Shown here in pieces: positions 40,349 through 48,756 of a stretch of 64,000 nucleotides of DNA. The translations under genes and the position numbers were made by a program. The notes beneath the pieces were generated by a model. It had not been told where the DNA came from. It ran no database searches and was given only the letters and a program-made list of their open reading frames with translations. Origin of the DNA: Litoreibacter ponti (lineage in GTDB: Bacteria; Pseudomonadota; Alphaproteobacteria; Rhodobacterales; Rhodobacteraceae); the NCBI RefSeq assembly GCF_003054285.1, contig NZ_QBKS01000001.1, forward strand, positions 1,488,001 through 1,552,000. The letters are read 5' to 3'. Within the stretch, counting starts at the first letter, position 1. Each line of letters opens with the position of its first letter.

Positions 40349-41782
40349 TCAGACGCCGAATGCCTCGTGAAACAGGCCGGCTGCGTAGAACATCAGCGTC
40401 AGGGTGAACAAGATCAGCGAGATGCCATGCCGGTCGCGCATCGCAAAGACGATCGGATCGTAGTCCTGCTTGCCCTTGTAGCCCAGCGACACCATCCGGA
40501 AGAGCCACCCGCCCAGGGGCAGCATCGCGAGCCAGAGGAGCCATTGCGTCGGATAGAGCTGCTGCGCCTGCTCGGTAAACGTGTAGAGGAAGAAGACCAA
40601 CATCGAGCCGAACATGCCCAGACCCGCCACATTGAGCAGATCGGAGCGGTCGGGCCGCCCATAGCCCCGCCCGGGCAGGCGCTCGTCGGAGGTCGCGAGT
40701 GTCAGCTCGGTCAAACGCTTGACGCATCCCAGCGTGACAAAGACCGGGAAGACGAAGACCAGCATGAAGCCCGAAACGAATATCTCGCCCGCCGCAGCCC
40801 CCGCCACGACCCGCAATGTGTAGAGCGCCGCCAGCGTCGCGATGTCGACCCAGCGCATGCGCTTGAGCTTGAGCGAATACGCAAGTGAGAGCACCATATA
40901 AAGCAGCACAACCCCCAGAAAGGCCGCGTTCAGCGCTGCCGCGACCCCGATTGCGATCGCAGCCAACAGCCCGACCGCCAGCATTCCCACAGAAAGCGGC
41001 AAGGCCCCACTCGCGAAGGGTCGGTTCTTCTTGGTGGGGTGCAGCCGGTCCGCGTCGAGATCCAGCAGATCGTTGACCAGGTAGATCGTCGAGGCTGCCG
41101 CAGAGAAGGCGACAATCGCCAGCAGCACCGGCATCAGGGCCGACAGCCCGAAATTATGCGCAGCAAGCAGCGGAAGCAGCAAAAGGACGTTCTTGACGTA
41201 TTGGTGCGGACGCATCGCTTTCATCAGCGCGCGCCATTTCCACCCCGAGGCCAGTTCGGTGACATTGTGGCCGTCCGCTTCGAGCGCGGCGCGTGCACCG
41301 GGCACATCGCCCACCAGAATAGTGTCATCGGCCTGCTGCCAGATCGGCATGTCGGCCAGCTCATTGCCCGCATAGTGGAAACCGCGCGCCCCGAATGCCT
41401 CCACCAGAGCCTCTGCCTTGGCGTCCCCTTTGAGGTTGGTCTGCCCATCGGACGCGAAGACGCGCGACGACAGGCCGTGATGCGCGGCAAGCGGCTCGAC
41501 CAGGCTGCGGTCGGAGGCGGAGGCGAGGATCACCTCGTGCCCCTGCGCCTGGGCGACCTTTGCCATCTCCATGACCTTGGGGTTTACCGGCATGAGGTCG
41601 ACGCGCGGCGCACCAAGTTGGGCCAGCTCGGCCTTCAGGCGCGCGCGGTCGCGCCAATGACGCGCGCTGGCGCGCAAGGTCTCAAGTGGTGCGCGGCCCA
41701 TGCCCGACCAGAAACTTTCAAGCAACATGTCGGTGCGCAGGAACGTGCCATCGATATCGAGGACCAGTGGTTTCTTGGACAT
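40349..41782 (-). CDS. HAD phosphatase - UbiA prenyltransferase fusion (DPPR-synthase-like)
   Basis: 477 residues from ATG 41782. Residues 1-190 form a HAD phosphatase domain (VLDIDGTFLRTD, ILASASDRSL, HYAGNELADMPIW). The rest is a UbiA-type membrane prenyltransferase with the Mg-diphosphate motif NDLLDLDADRLHPTKKNRPF and eight or so helices (YSLKLKRMRWVDIA, VFPVFVTLGCVKR). The fusion fits transfer of phosphoribose from PRPP to polyprenyl phosphate followed by dephosphorylation, the steps preceding DprE1 and DprE2. Convergent with that pair. A different UbiA substrate is possible. Confidence 0.78.
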   Translation of the reverse strand: MSKKPLVLDIDGTFLRTDMLLESFWSGMGRAPLETLRASARHWRDRARLKAELAQLGAPRVDLMPVNPKVMEMAKVAQAQGHEVILASASDRSLVEPLAAHHGLSSRVFASDGQTNLKGDAKAEALVEAFGARGFHYAGNELADMPIWQQADDTILVGDVPGARAALEADGHNVTELASGWKWRALMKAMRPHQYVKNVLLLLPLLAAHNFGLSALMPVLLAIVAFSAAASTIYLVNDLLDLDADRLHPTKKNRPFASGALPLSVGMLAVGLLAAIAIGVAAALNAAFLGVVLLYMVLSLAYSLKLKRMRWVDIATLAALYTLRVVAGAAAGEIFVSGFMLVFVFPVFVTLGCVKRLTELTLATSDERLPGRGYGRPDRSDLLNVAGLGMFGSMLVFFLYTFTEQAQQLYPTQWLLWLAMLPLGGWLFRMVSLGYKGKQDYDPIVFAMRDRHGISLILFTLTLMFYAAGLFHEAFGV

Positions 41783-41787
41783 CACGC

Positions 41788-42600
41788 TCAGCCCTTCGTG
41801 CGGAAGACGCAGCCGTCTGACACCAGCTCTGGCGGGGTGAGGCACATGCCTCGGGCCACCTTCCACGCGGCCAGCACCTTGGGTACATAGGCCCGCGTCT
41901 CGGCGAAGGGCGGCACACCGCCGTGCTTCTTCACCGCGTTCTCGCCCGCGTTGTAGCCAGCAAGCGCCAAGATCGGGTCGCCGTCGAATTCATTCATGAG
42001 CCACTCAAGATACGCGACCCCACCCTTGATGTTCTGCACGGGGTCAGTGCTGTCGGTGACGCCGAAGCGTGCGGCAGTGTCCGGGATAAGTTGCATGAGC
42101 CCTTGTGCGCCCTTGTTGCTTTCCGCGGCCACCCGCCCTCCGGATTCGACGGAGATGACGGCTAACACGAACGCAGGCGAGATTTTCTTGTTCAGCGTCT
42201 CGATCAGGATCGTGGTGCCATGGGAAGACGCGATGCTTTGCATATTATCAAGACGCGGCGCGCGCACGGCCTTGCCGGTCGGGGCCTTGGTGAGGCTTTC
42301 GACCGCTTGCGTGAATCGGCCCGGTCCACTTGCGGAGATGCTCGGCGAGACCGCCTGCCAAAACCAATCCAGATCGGAGCTGGCGCGCGCGCCCGTCTTG
42401 CTGTCCGGTTTTGGCTTGGCCGATGTCTCTGGCACCGGCTCAATCTGGATATTGATGCGTTTCTTCGCGCCAGGCTTCGGAGGCGCAAGCTTTTTGAACG
42501 TGAAATTGCCGCCAAAAGCGGGCTTATGGCTCTCCGCTTGCGCGGAAAACCCCAAGGAAAGACCCATGAGGAGGAGAATCCCTCTCAATATGTAGGACAT
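41788..42600 (-). CDS. Lytic transglycosylase (Slt-type)
   Basis: 270 residues from ATG 42600, which directly starts a signal peptide (GILLLMGLSLGFSAQA). The C-terminal goose-lysozyme-like domain has the catalytic Glu in VISVESGG, then KGAQGLMQLIPDTAARFGV and ALAGYNAGENAV. It cleaves peptidoglycan with anhydro-muramyl products. It precedes the HAD-UbiA gene by 5 bases in the same direction and lies next to the tad locus, so it could open the wall for the Tad secretin. That is inference. Confidence 0.88.
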   Translation of the reverse strand: MSYILRGILLLMGLSLGFSAQAESHKPAFGGNFTFKKLAPPKPGAKKRINIQIEPVPETSAKPKPDSKTGARASSDLDWFWQAVSPSISASGPGRFTQAVESLTKAPTGKAVRAPRLDNMQSIASSHGTTILIETLNKKISPAFVLAVISVESGGRVAAESNKGAQGLMQLIPDTAARFGVTDSTDPVQNIKGGVAYLEWLMNEFDGDPILALAGYNAGENAVKKHGGVPPFAETRAYVPKVLAAWKVARGMCLTPPELVSDGCVFRTKG

Positions 42601-42975
42601 CTGAGTGCCTGCCCGCGTCGTTTTTATTCTTGTTGGATGCGAGCATCGCAAAATTCCGGGGCGGTTTCTACTCCATCCGCACAACAATGCCGCCGGGCGT
42701 GCTTTATTGGTCGCCCTGATGGGACAGTCATGAGGCTGGGAAAAGGGAAAAATACTAAGTTTTCGTTAAAAAACAGAGGTGTAAGCAATTTTTTGCATTT
42801 TTTTGGGGCCGCTCGGAAAAGGAACCATTCGCGCCCAATTCTCGCCCCGTTTGAACAGGATAACCACTGCATACCAAGACGGCGACACGGTCTAGAACAG
42901 AGGCTGGCCGGGAAGCACAAACGTCGAGGTTAACTTGGAAACTGAACTGAACTTACATCCTTGGAGGGATACACT
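42601..42975. other. Long intergenic region, control region of the flp/tad locus
   Basis: About 375 bases with no supported gene, AT-rich compared with neighbours, between the divergent transglycosylase and the first pilin. It holds one CTAA-N7-TTAA candidate CtrA site (42755-42769) and a strong ribosome site (GGAGGG) at its end. Promoter elements for both directions must lie here. Confidence 0.6.
42755..42769. promoter_or_regulatory. Possible CtrA site upstream of the first Flp pilin
   Basis: CTAA-GTTTTCG-TTAA, one mismatch to TTAA-N7-TTAA, about 207 bases before the pilin start in an AT-rich stretch. CtrA control of pili is known in Caulobacter. Sequence evidence alone is weak. Confidence 0.3.
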
Positions 42976-43164
42976 ATGAAAGCTCTAATCAAAAACTTCG
43001 CCGCTGACGAATCTGGCGCCGTGACCGTTGACTGGGTTGTGCTGACTGCTGCAATCGTTGGTCTGGGCATCGCCGTTATGGCTTCCGTCTCCGACGGTCT
43101 GGAAGACCTGTCCGGCGACATCGAGACTCAGCTGACCAGCCAGGGCATCTCGACCACCTTCTAA
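42976..43164 (+). CDS. flp: Flp/Fap-type pilin 1
   Basis: 62 residues: a short basic leader (MKALIKNFAADESG) cut after Gly14 by the TadV/CpaA peptidase, then the hydrophobic pilin helix AVTVDWVVLTAAIVGLGIAV. Position 5 of the mature pilin is Asp where classical Flp has Glu. The C-terminus ISTTF is shared with the other two copies. GGAGGG lies 8 bases before the ATG. Followed by three hairpins, the last a terminator, so most transcripts should end here and give high pilin expression. Confidence 0.92.
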   Translation: MKALIKNFAADESGAVTVDWVVLTAAIVGLGIAVMASVSDGLEDLSGDIETQLTSQGISTTF

Positions 43165-43197
43165 GGTGGATCGTCGCAGACCCTGCGACTCGATAGG

Positions 43198-43226
43198 GGC
43201 CGTGCTTGCAAGAGCACGGCCTTTTT
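43198..43226 (+). terminator. Terminator after pilin 1
   Basis: GGCCGTGCT-TGCAAG-AGCACGGCC followed by TTTTT. Two further hairpins precede it: CCACCTT-CT-AAGGTGG over the stop codon (43154-43169) and GTCGCAG-ACC-CTGCGAC (43173-43189). Confidence 0.88.
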
Positions 43227-43373
43227 CGATTCCAGGTGCGGCGTCGCAGACCTGAAATGCACCAAGAATGAACCAAAACGGTCTCAATACTGCCCGGTTT
43301 GCCAAAGAACTTGTGACTCGGAAGAATGCGGACCGCCCTGCGAGGCCGCGCAGTTAAGAGACAGGAAATTATC

Positions 43374-43562
43374 ATGAAGAAACTGATCAAAGACTTCGTT
43401 GCCGACGAAACCGGCGCCTTCACTATCCCATGGGTTGCTGCCGGGGGCGCTGCGGCCTTCATCGGCATAGTCGCTGTGGCCTCCATCATTGGTGGTGTCG
43501 AGAAGCTCGATGAAGACCGCGGCTACCAGCTGCGCGCGCAGGAGAAGGTTACAACCTTCTAA
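43374..43562 (+). CDS. Flp-type pilin 2, divergent at the +5 position
   Basis: 62 residues: leader MKKLIKDFVADETG, mature start AFTIPWVAAGGAAAFIGIVA. The acidic residue at mature position 5 (Asp in the sister copies, Glu in classical Flp) is Pro. That residue is thought to guide pilin assembly and N-terminal methylation, so this copy is probably a minor or specialised pilin. The C-terminus EKVTTF keeps the family ending. Start 43374 follows ACAGGAAA. Confidence 0.82.
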   Translation: MKKLIKDFVADETGAFTIPWVAAGGAAAFIGIVAVASIIGGVEKLDEDRGYQLRAQEKVTTF

Positions 43563-43587
43563 GACCCTGCCCTTTCGCAAGATTTTC

Positions 43588-43618
43588 AAAAGCCGCGCCC
43601 ATCCCGAGCGCGGCTTTT
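43588..43618 (+). terminator. Hairpin after pilin 2
   Basis: AAAAGCCGCGC/GCGCGGCTTTT, an 11-bp perfect stem with a 9-base loop. The T-run is part of the stem, so it can terminate in either direction. Confidence 0.7.
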
Positions 43619-43791
43619 GCAGTCCCACCCCGCGCGCCCGGATCGGCGAAGAAACGCTCAGTTTCCGCCGTGACCTCGAAATAAGGCGAAATCGCCACAA
43701 TGTTTCCCATTTTTGCCACAATTCTTGGCGACAAATAGAAATCGAGAACCGGGTGTGCGTTTCAGAAGAACTCTGTCGGAGTACGGACATT

Positions 43792-43977
43792 ATGAGTGCG
43801 GCATTAAAATTTTGGGCCAGCGAAGACGGTGCAGTCACCGTCGATTGGGTCATCCTGGCCGCCGGGGTGATCGGACTTGCGTTGGCCTCTATGGGGGTCG
43901 TCATGGACGGCACCGAAGACCTAACGAACGATGTGGATGCTGAGCTGAGCAGCCAGTTGATTTCCACCTCCTTCTAA
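43792..43977 (+). CDS. Flp-type pilin 3
   Basis: 61 residues: leader MSAALKFWASEDG, mature part AVTVDWVILAAGVIGLALAS, which matches copy 1 at the key AVTVDWV with Asp5. The C-terminus is LISTSF. A stem-loop (43994-44025) follows. The leader is less basic than in the other copies. Likely a second major or accessory pilin of the same Tad machine. Confidence 0.88.
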   Translation: MSAALKFWASEDGAVTVDWVILAAGVIGLALASMGVVMDGTEDLTNDVDAELSSQLISTSF

Positions 43978-43993
43978 AAACACCAAAAAAACA

Positions 43994-44025
43994 GCGTTAA
44001 GGCGGCCAAGATGCCGCCTTAACGC
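43994..44025 (+). terminator. Hairpin after pilin 3
   Basis: GCGTTAAGGCGGC/GCCGCCTTAACGC, a perfect 13-bp stem with a 6-base loop. There is no U-tract, so it may be an attenuator or an mRNA stabiliser before cpaB. Confidence 0.6.
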
Positions 44026-44132
44026 CCTTGGCGTTCCAACATTTCGCCGCAATTCCCCATCATTGTTTCCAAAGACGAGTAGCCCGTATGACGAGGTCAG
44101 CGGGGTTTGGAATATGAAGAAGGGGCTAAATC

Positions 44133-44966
44133 ATGCGTTTGGTATTCGGGCTGGTATTGGTGATGGGGGTCGCGCTTGCGGGCTTCGCCGCCTACATGGC
44201 CAAAAACAGATTTGATCAATATCAGGCCAAGGTGGCCGCTCAGGAAAAGCTGCTGCAAAGCAACGTACCGCTCGAAGCGGTCTTCACCGTCAAGCGTCAG
44301 ATGGCGTATGGCGAGACACTGACCAAGGAAGACGTGCAAATCGTCGCTTGGCCCAACAACGCCATTCCGGAAGGCGCGTTCCAGGAGGGCGAGGAACTGT
44401 TCCCGATCTCTGGCGAGTTGCGCACCGTTCTGCGTGTGATGGAGAAAGACGAAGCCGTGATGACCTCCAAGGTCACCGAGCCGGGCGAAGATGCGGGGGT
44501 TTCCTCGCGCCTTGCCAAGGGCATGCGCGCCTTCGCGCTGCGGGTTGATGTATCGTCCGGCGTGTCCGGCTTCCTGCGCCCGGGTGACCATGTGGACGTC
44601 TACTGGACGGGCGACAGCCGCGGCCGGGAGGTCACCAAGCTGATCGACACCCGGCTGAAGCTGCTGGCCGTCGACCAAATCGCAGATGGTGATCGCTCTG
44701 CCCCGACAATCGCACGGACCGTGACCGTCGCGGCAACACCGACCCAGGTGGGTGCGTTGGCGCAAGCACAGTCCTCCGGCCGCCTGTCCCTGTCGCTGGT
44801 TGGTGCCGGTGACGATACCGAAGTAGCCGCGGTTGAAGTGGACCAAAATCAGCTTCTTGGCATCCGCGAAGAGCAGGCCGTCGAGGCGGTCGAAGAGCGG
44901 GTCTGCACCATCAAGACCCGCAGAGGCGCCGAGGTCATCGAGATCCCGATCGCCTGTCAGGACTAA
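44133..44966 (+). CDS. cpaB: Tad pilus assembly protein CpaB (RcpC)
   Basis: 277 residues: N-terminal membrane anchor (LVFGLVLVMGVALAGFAAYM), a SAF domain (VFTVKRQMAYGETLTKEDVQ, AVMTSKVTEPGEDAG, MRAFALRVDVSSGVSGFLRP) and a C-terminal region ending CQD. CpaB/RcpC is a periplasmic component thought to link secretin and peptidoglycan. A stable hairpin lies between this gene and cpaC. Confidence 0.92.
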   Translation: MRLVFGLVLVMGVALAGFAAYMAKNRFDQYQAKVAAQEKLLQSNVPLEAVFTVKRQMAYGETLTKEDVQIVAWPNNAIPEGAFQEGEELFPISGELRTVLRVMEKDEAVMTSKVTEPGEDAGVSSRLAKGMRAFALRVDVSSGVSGFLRPGDHVDVYWTGDSRGREVTKLIDTRLKLLAVDQIADGDRSAPTIARTVTVAATPTQVGALAQAQSSGRLSLSLVGAGDDTEVAAVEVDQNQLLGIREEQAVEAVEERVCTIKTRRGAEVIEIPIACQD

Positions 44967-45192
44967 ATCACCGCATCCGCGCGAAGACTCCGATTGCGGC
45001 ACCCCATCTTGGGTGCCGCTGTCGTGTCGAACACTACAAATAGCCCCATAGAGGGAATGTGTTGCGACTTATCCACATAAGTTTCATGCGGCAAGCCCAT
45101 GATTCTTGCAATAAAAAGTCAAATCGAGCATCCTCACCGGGAAAATGGGCAAAAGACCCATTCCCTTTAGTGATCAGAGAGGCAGGATCACA
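44967..45192. other. Structured spacer between cpaB and cpaC
   Basis: 226 bases without a gene. It holds a perfect hairpin GCGGCACCC-CATCTT-GGGTGCCGC (44996-45019) with no U-tract, and a second stem AATGGG-CAAAAGA-CCCATT (45144-45162) in the cpaC leader. These could set different levels for cpaB and cpaC. Confidence 0.55.
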
Positions 45193-46623
45193 ATGAAATT
45201 GAAGCAGTATCTTTGCGCAGGCCTATTCGGTCTCGCACTCGTATCTTTCGTGCCGGGAACCGGGTTCTCACAAAACCTCTCCGTCACCAATCAATCGACA
45301 GCTCGCAAACTCAATGTCCCGGTCAACAGCGCCGTGGTCGTCGAGAGCGACATCCCCTTCGCGGAACTCTCCGTGGCCAACCCGGCCATCGCAGACATCG
45401 CGACCCTGTCGGATCGCACTATATATGTGTTGGGCAAAAGCCCCGGCCGCACGACATTGACGCTGCTTGGCCCCGATGGGCGCCTGATCACCAATGTCTC
45501 CGTTCGCGTCTCCCCCGACATCTCCGAATTCAAGGAGCGCCTTCGCGAGATCTTGCCCGGCGAAAACATCGAAGTCCGCACCGCCAATGATGGCCTGGTG
45601 CTTTCCGGCACTGTCTCCTCGATCACCAAGCTGGATCGCGCGCTTGATCTGGCCGAGCGCTACGCACCGGAAGCCGTCTCCAACCTGATGAGCGTAGGTG
45701 GCACCCAGCAGGTTATGCTGAAAGTGCGCTTCGCAGAGATGCGCCGCTCGGTCTCCAAAGATCTGTCGGCCTCGCTCGGCTTCCAGACCGGCGCCGGAAG
45801 CAATTTCGGGGCCAACGGTTTCACCAACACCCTGCAGACGGGCGGAAACCAGGCCGGTTCGCTTGGCGCTGGCGGTCAAGCCGGTAGTGTGACGTCCAGC
45901 CGCGAGCGCAACGGTGTCTTCTCCTTCGGCTTCGGCAGCGGCAGCCTTCGCGCCCTTGTTGTTCTGGAAGCTCTTGAAGAAAAAGGACTTGTTCGCACTC
46001 TTGCAGAGCCGAACCTGACTGCATTGTCCGGCCAGGAGGCAACCTTCCTTGCAGGTGGTGAATACCCGATCCCGATCAGCGATGACGGCTCGGTGACGAT
46101 CAGCTACCGCCCCTTCGGTGTGGAGCTCAAGTTCACCCCGACGGTGCTGGACCAGGACATCATCAACCTCAAGCTCGACACGGCCGTCTCCGGCCTTGAT
46201 CCAACGGTTGTGGTCCAGAATGACGGCTTCACCGTGAATGCGTTCTCGAAGCGTGCCTCGTCCACTGTGGTTGAGATGCGTGATGGGGAAAGCTTCGCCA
46301 TCGCAGGTCTTCTCGAAGACGACTTCCGCGACGTGGCCGGTCAGGTTCCGTGGCTGGGCGACATCCCGGTTCTGGGTGCCTTGTTCCGCTCCGCCAACTA
46401 CGAGCGGCGGCAGTCCGAGCTTGTGGTCATCGTGACCGCGCATCTCGTCTCGCCAAGCCGCGGCGACGGGCTTGTCGTCTCCACCGACCGCGTGCGCCCG
46501 CCCAGCGAGCGTGACTTCTTCCTTAACGGCAAGGTGGCGCAAGAAGTGCGCTCCCGCCGCTCCCCCACCGGCGAAGTGGCCCGCCAAGACTATTCGGGCT
46601 CTTACGGCTACGTTCTGGAGTAA
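45193..46623 (+). CDS. cpaC: Tad outer-membrane secretin CpaC (RcpA)
   Basis: 476 residues from ATG 45193, which starts a signal peptide (QYLCAGLFGLALVSFVPGTGF). The pilus-specific N-domain (LNVPVNSAVVVESDIPFAEL; DRTIYVLGKSPGRTTLTLLG) and BON-like repeats precede the secretin domain (MLKVRFAEMRR; LAEPNLTALSGQEATFLAGG; VPWLGDIPVLGALFRS). It forms the outer-membrane pore for Flp pili. Confidence 0.95.
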   Translation: MKLKQYLCAGLFGLALVSFVPGTGFSQNLSVTNQSTARKLNVPVNSAVVVESDIPFAELSVANPAIADIATLSDRTIYVLGKSPGRTTLTLLGPDGRLITNVSVRVSPDISEFKERLREILPGENIEVRTANDGLVLSGTVSSITKLDRALDLAERYAPEAVSNLMSVGGTQQVMLKVRFAEMRRSVSKDLSASLGFQTGAGSNFGANGFTNTLQTGGNQAGSLGAGGQAGSVTSSRERNGVFSFGFGSGSLRALVVLEALEEKGLVRTLAEPNLTALSGQEATFLAGGEYPIPISDDGSVTISYRPFGVELKFTPTVLDQDIINLKLDTAVSGLDPTVVVQNDGFTVNAFSKRASSTVVEMRDGESFAIAGLLEDDFRDVAGQVPWLGDIPVLGALFRSANYERRQSELVVIVTAHLVSPSRGDGLVVSTDRVRPPSERDFFLNGKVAQEVRSRRSPTGEVARQDYSGSYGYVLE

Positions 46624-46629
46624 TATCAA

Positions 46630-47277
46630 ATGCTTAAGTCCACTTCTTCGATCGCCATCATCGCCGTAATGGCACTGGGCCTGTCGGCTTGCGGGAAATC
46701 GCAGCAGGTCTTCGAAAGCGAGGCCGGCGGGTATCTGGACGAGGGTGGCTTCGGCAACCCCACCATGACCAACACGCTGATCAACAATGGCGATCTGAGC
46801 GTGGCCGAAAGCCTTGGCCGCCGTTTCGAGGCCGATGTGAACACGCAAGTGAACTTCGAGTTTGGCTCCGCCGAGCTCGATGCCAACGCCCGCGCAGCTC
46901 TGCTGGAGCAGGCAAACTGGATCCGTCAGTTCCCGGAAGTCACCTTCCGTGTCTACGGCCACACCGATCTTGTCGGCTCCGCCGCGTCGAACAAGGCGCT
47001 CGGATTGCGCCGGGCCGAGGCCGCGGTGCATTTCCTGACAAGCCAGGGCATCAGCCGGTCCCGCCTCGAGGCGCTCGCCTCCTTCGGCGAGACCCGACCG
47101 ATCATCGTCACCGAGAACCCGGAGCGTCGCAACCGCCGCACCGTGACCGAGGTTTCGGGCTTCGTTAAGGGCCATCCGATGCTGCTTGACGGCAAATACG
47201 GTGTCCTGGTTCAGCGTGAATACGTGCAGACCGCGAAGAGCGAAGAAACCCTCGCAAGAGAGCGGATCGTCCAGTAA
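46630..47277 (+). CDS. OmpA-family lipoprotein of the tad locus
   Basis: 215 residues with a lipoprotein signal (lipobox LSAC) and a C-terminal OmpA-like peptidoglycan-binding domain (VNFEFGSAELDANARAALLE, FRVYGHTDLVGSAASNKALG, RRNRRTVTEV). It probably ties the secretin CpaC to the wall, taking the place of CpaD or RcpB, which is otherwise not visible in this locus. Six bases after cpaC. Confidence 0.88.
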   Translation: MLKSTSSIAIIAVMALGLSACGKSQQVFESEAGGYLDEGGFGNPTMTNTLINNGDLSVAESLGRRFEADVNTQVNFEFGSAELDANARAALLEQANWIRQFPEVTFRVYGHTDLVGSAASNKALGLRRAEAAVHFLTSQGISRSRLEALASFGETRPIIVTENPERRNRRTVTEVSGFVKGHPMLLDGKYGVLVQREYVQTAKSEETLARERIVQ

Positions 47278-47484
47278 CTGGGGATAATACCTCAAATTCT
47301 CGCTAATTCCGCCCCATTATCGCCCTTTTTCCTAAGCATTTCTTGTCATGAGATGAGCCACAATCCGCGCAAAGACGGAAGGTTGGTTCGAATACCGCAA
47401 ACAGTTGGTGGGGGCGCTAACCCTTTAAAAAGGTGCCCTTGCTAACACGAACCCGGTCCTGAGTGGCCAAATGGGATTCATGGC
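47278..47484. other. Spacer between the OmpA gene and cpaE
   Basis: 207 bases with no supported gene. It likely holds an internal promoter for cpaE and later genes; I see no definite -35/-10 pair. Confidence 0.45.
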
Positions 47485-48741
47485 ATGACGAGTAGTGTAG
47501 CATTACAGACCGAACCGGCCCCGATCGCCGCCTGTACCGTCGCCCGCGACGTGCAGAACTTCGATCTTCTGATCGAAGATATGGAAACGGAGATGGGCGA
47601 AGGCTGGGGCGATCTCAACTTCGACGACGCCGCCGCGTATCTGAACCAGCCCGACGCATCGGAGCTCAAGTTCATCGCGGTGGCCGTCGACACACATGAC
47701 GAAGACAACCTGACCAAGGTCGGTGACATCATCGGCCGCGCCAAGGAGCTTGGCATCAAGGTGATCCTGATCGCCGAGGATGTCTCGCCCATCGCGCTCC
47801 ACCAACTGCTGAAGCTCGGGGCCGACGACTTCGTCCCCTACCCGCTTCCGGAAGGCGCGCTGCACGACTCGATCGAGCGTGTCAGCAAACCCGAACCAGA
47901 ACCCGTGGTTGAGCAGGTCGAAAACGACGCACCGCGCGCGCCTCAAGCCACCGGCAAGATCGGCACGCTCGATGGTGTGATCCTTCCCGTCCACGGCCTG
48001 GCCGGTGGCTGCGGCGCATCAACCTTCGCGGTGAACCTCGCGTGGGAGCTGGCCACGACGGAGAAGAAATCGACCGCTCGCGTCTGCTTGCTGGACCTTG
48101 ATTTCCAGTTCGGATCAGCGTCGACCTATCTCGACCTGCCCCGCCGCGAGGCGGTGCTGGAGATGCTGTCAGACATTGATGCAATGGACGACGATGCGTT
48201 CAAGGCCACTTTGTTGACCTTCAACGATAAGATCCAGGTGCTGACCGCGCCCTCCGACATGATCCCGCTGGATATGATCGGGCCCGAAGAAATCGAAAAA
48301 CTGGTCGCAACGGCGCAGCGCAACTTCGATTATGTCGTAATCGACATGCCGTCGACACTGGTGCAGTGGACCGAAACCGTACTTGGCATGGCCCATGTCT
48401 ACTTCGGCATGATGGAGCTGGATCTGCGCTCCGCGCAAAACACGCTACGCATGGTCCGCGCGCTCAAGGCAGAAGACCTGCCCTACGAGAAAATCCGCTA
48501 TGTGATGAACCGCGCGCCGAAGTTCACCGATCTGGCTGGCAAGAGCCGCGCGAAGCGCATGGCGGAAAGCCTTGATATCGATGTCGAGCTGCATCTGCCC
48601 GATGGCGGCAAGCAAGTCGCGCAAAGCTGCGATCACGGGCTCCCCCTTGCGGAGACCGCAAGCAAGAACCCGCTGCGCAAGGAAATCGCCAAGCTCGCCA
48701 AGTCCCTGCATGACGTCAACCAGGCCGAAGAGGCCGGGTAA
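47485..48741 (+). CDS. cpaE: Tad pilus localisation ATPase CpaE (TadZ)
   Basis: 418 residues: an N-terminal receiver-like domain without a clear phospho-Asp (about 20-135), then a MinD/ParA-like ATPase domain. The deviant Walker A reads HGLAGGCGASTFAVNLAWEL, lacking the usual signature Lys, as in many CpaE/TadZ proteins. LLDLDFQFGSASTYLDL supplies Walker A'-like acidic residues. It positions the Tad apparatus, often at a pole. Confidence 0.9.
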   Translation: MTSSVALQTEPAPIAACTVARDVQNFDLLIEDMETEMGEGWGDLNFDDAAAYLNQPDASELKFIAVAVDTHDEDNLTKVGDIIGRAKELGIKVILIAEDVSPIALHQLLKLGADDFVPYPLPEGALHDSIERVSKPEPEPVVEQVENDAPRAPQATGKIGTLDGVILPVHGLAGGCGASTFAVNLAWELATTEKKSTARVCLLDLDFQFGSASTYLDLPRREAVLEMLSDIDAMDDDAFKATLLTFNDKIQVLTAPSDMIPLDMIGPEEIEKLVATAQRNFDYVVIDMPSTLVQWTETVLGMAHVYFGMMELDLRSAQNTLRMVRALKAEDLPYEKIRYVMNRAPKFTDLAGKSRAKRMAESLDIDVELHLPDGGKQVAQSCDHGLPLAETASKNPLRKEIAKLAKSLHDVNQAEEAG

Positions 48742-48756
48742 GAGAAGGTTAAGCGT

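Noticed and set aside
45268..47295. A 675-codon minus-strand open frame opposite cpaC and the OmpA gene
   Set aside because: A codon-bias shadow; both plus-strand genes have signal peptides and family domains.
47278..47484. Second CtrA-type site upstream of cpaE
   Set aside because: Only partial TAA-containing strings with wrong spacing were seen.
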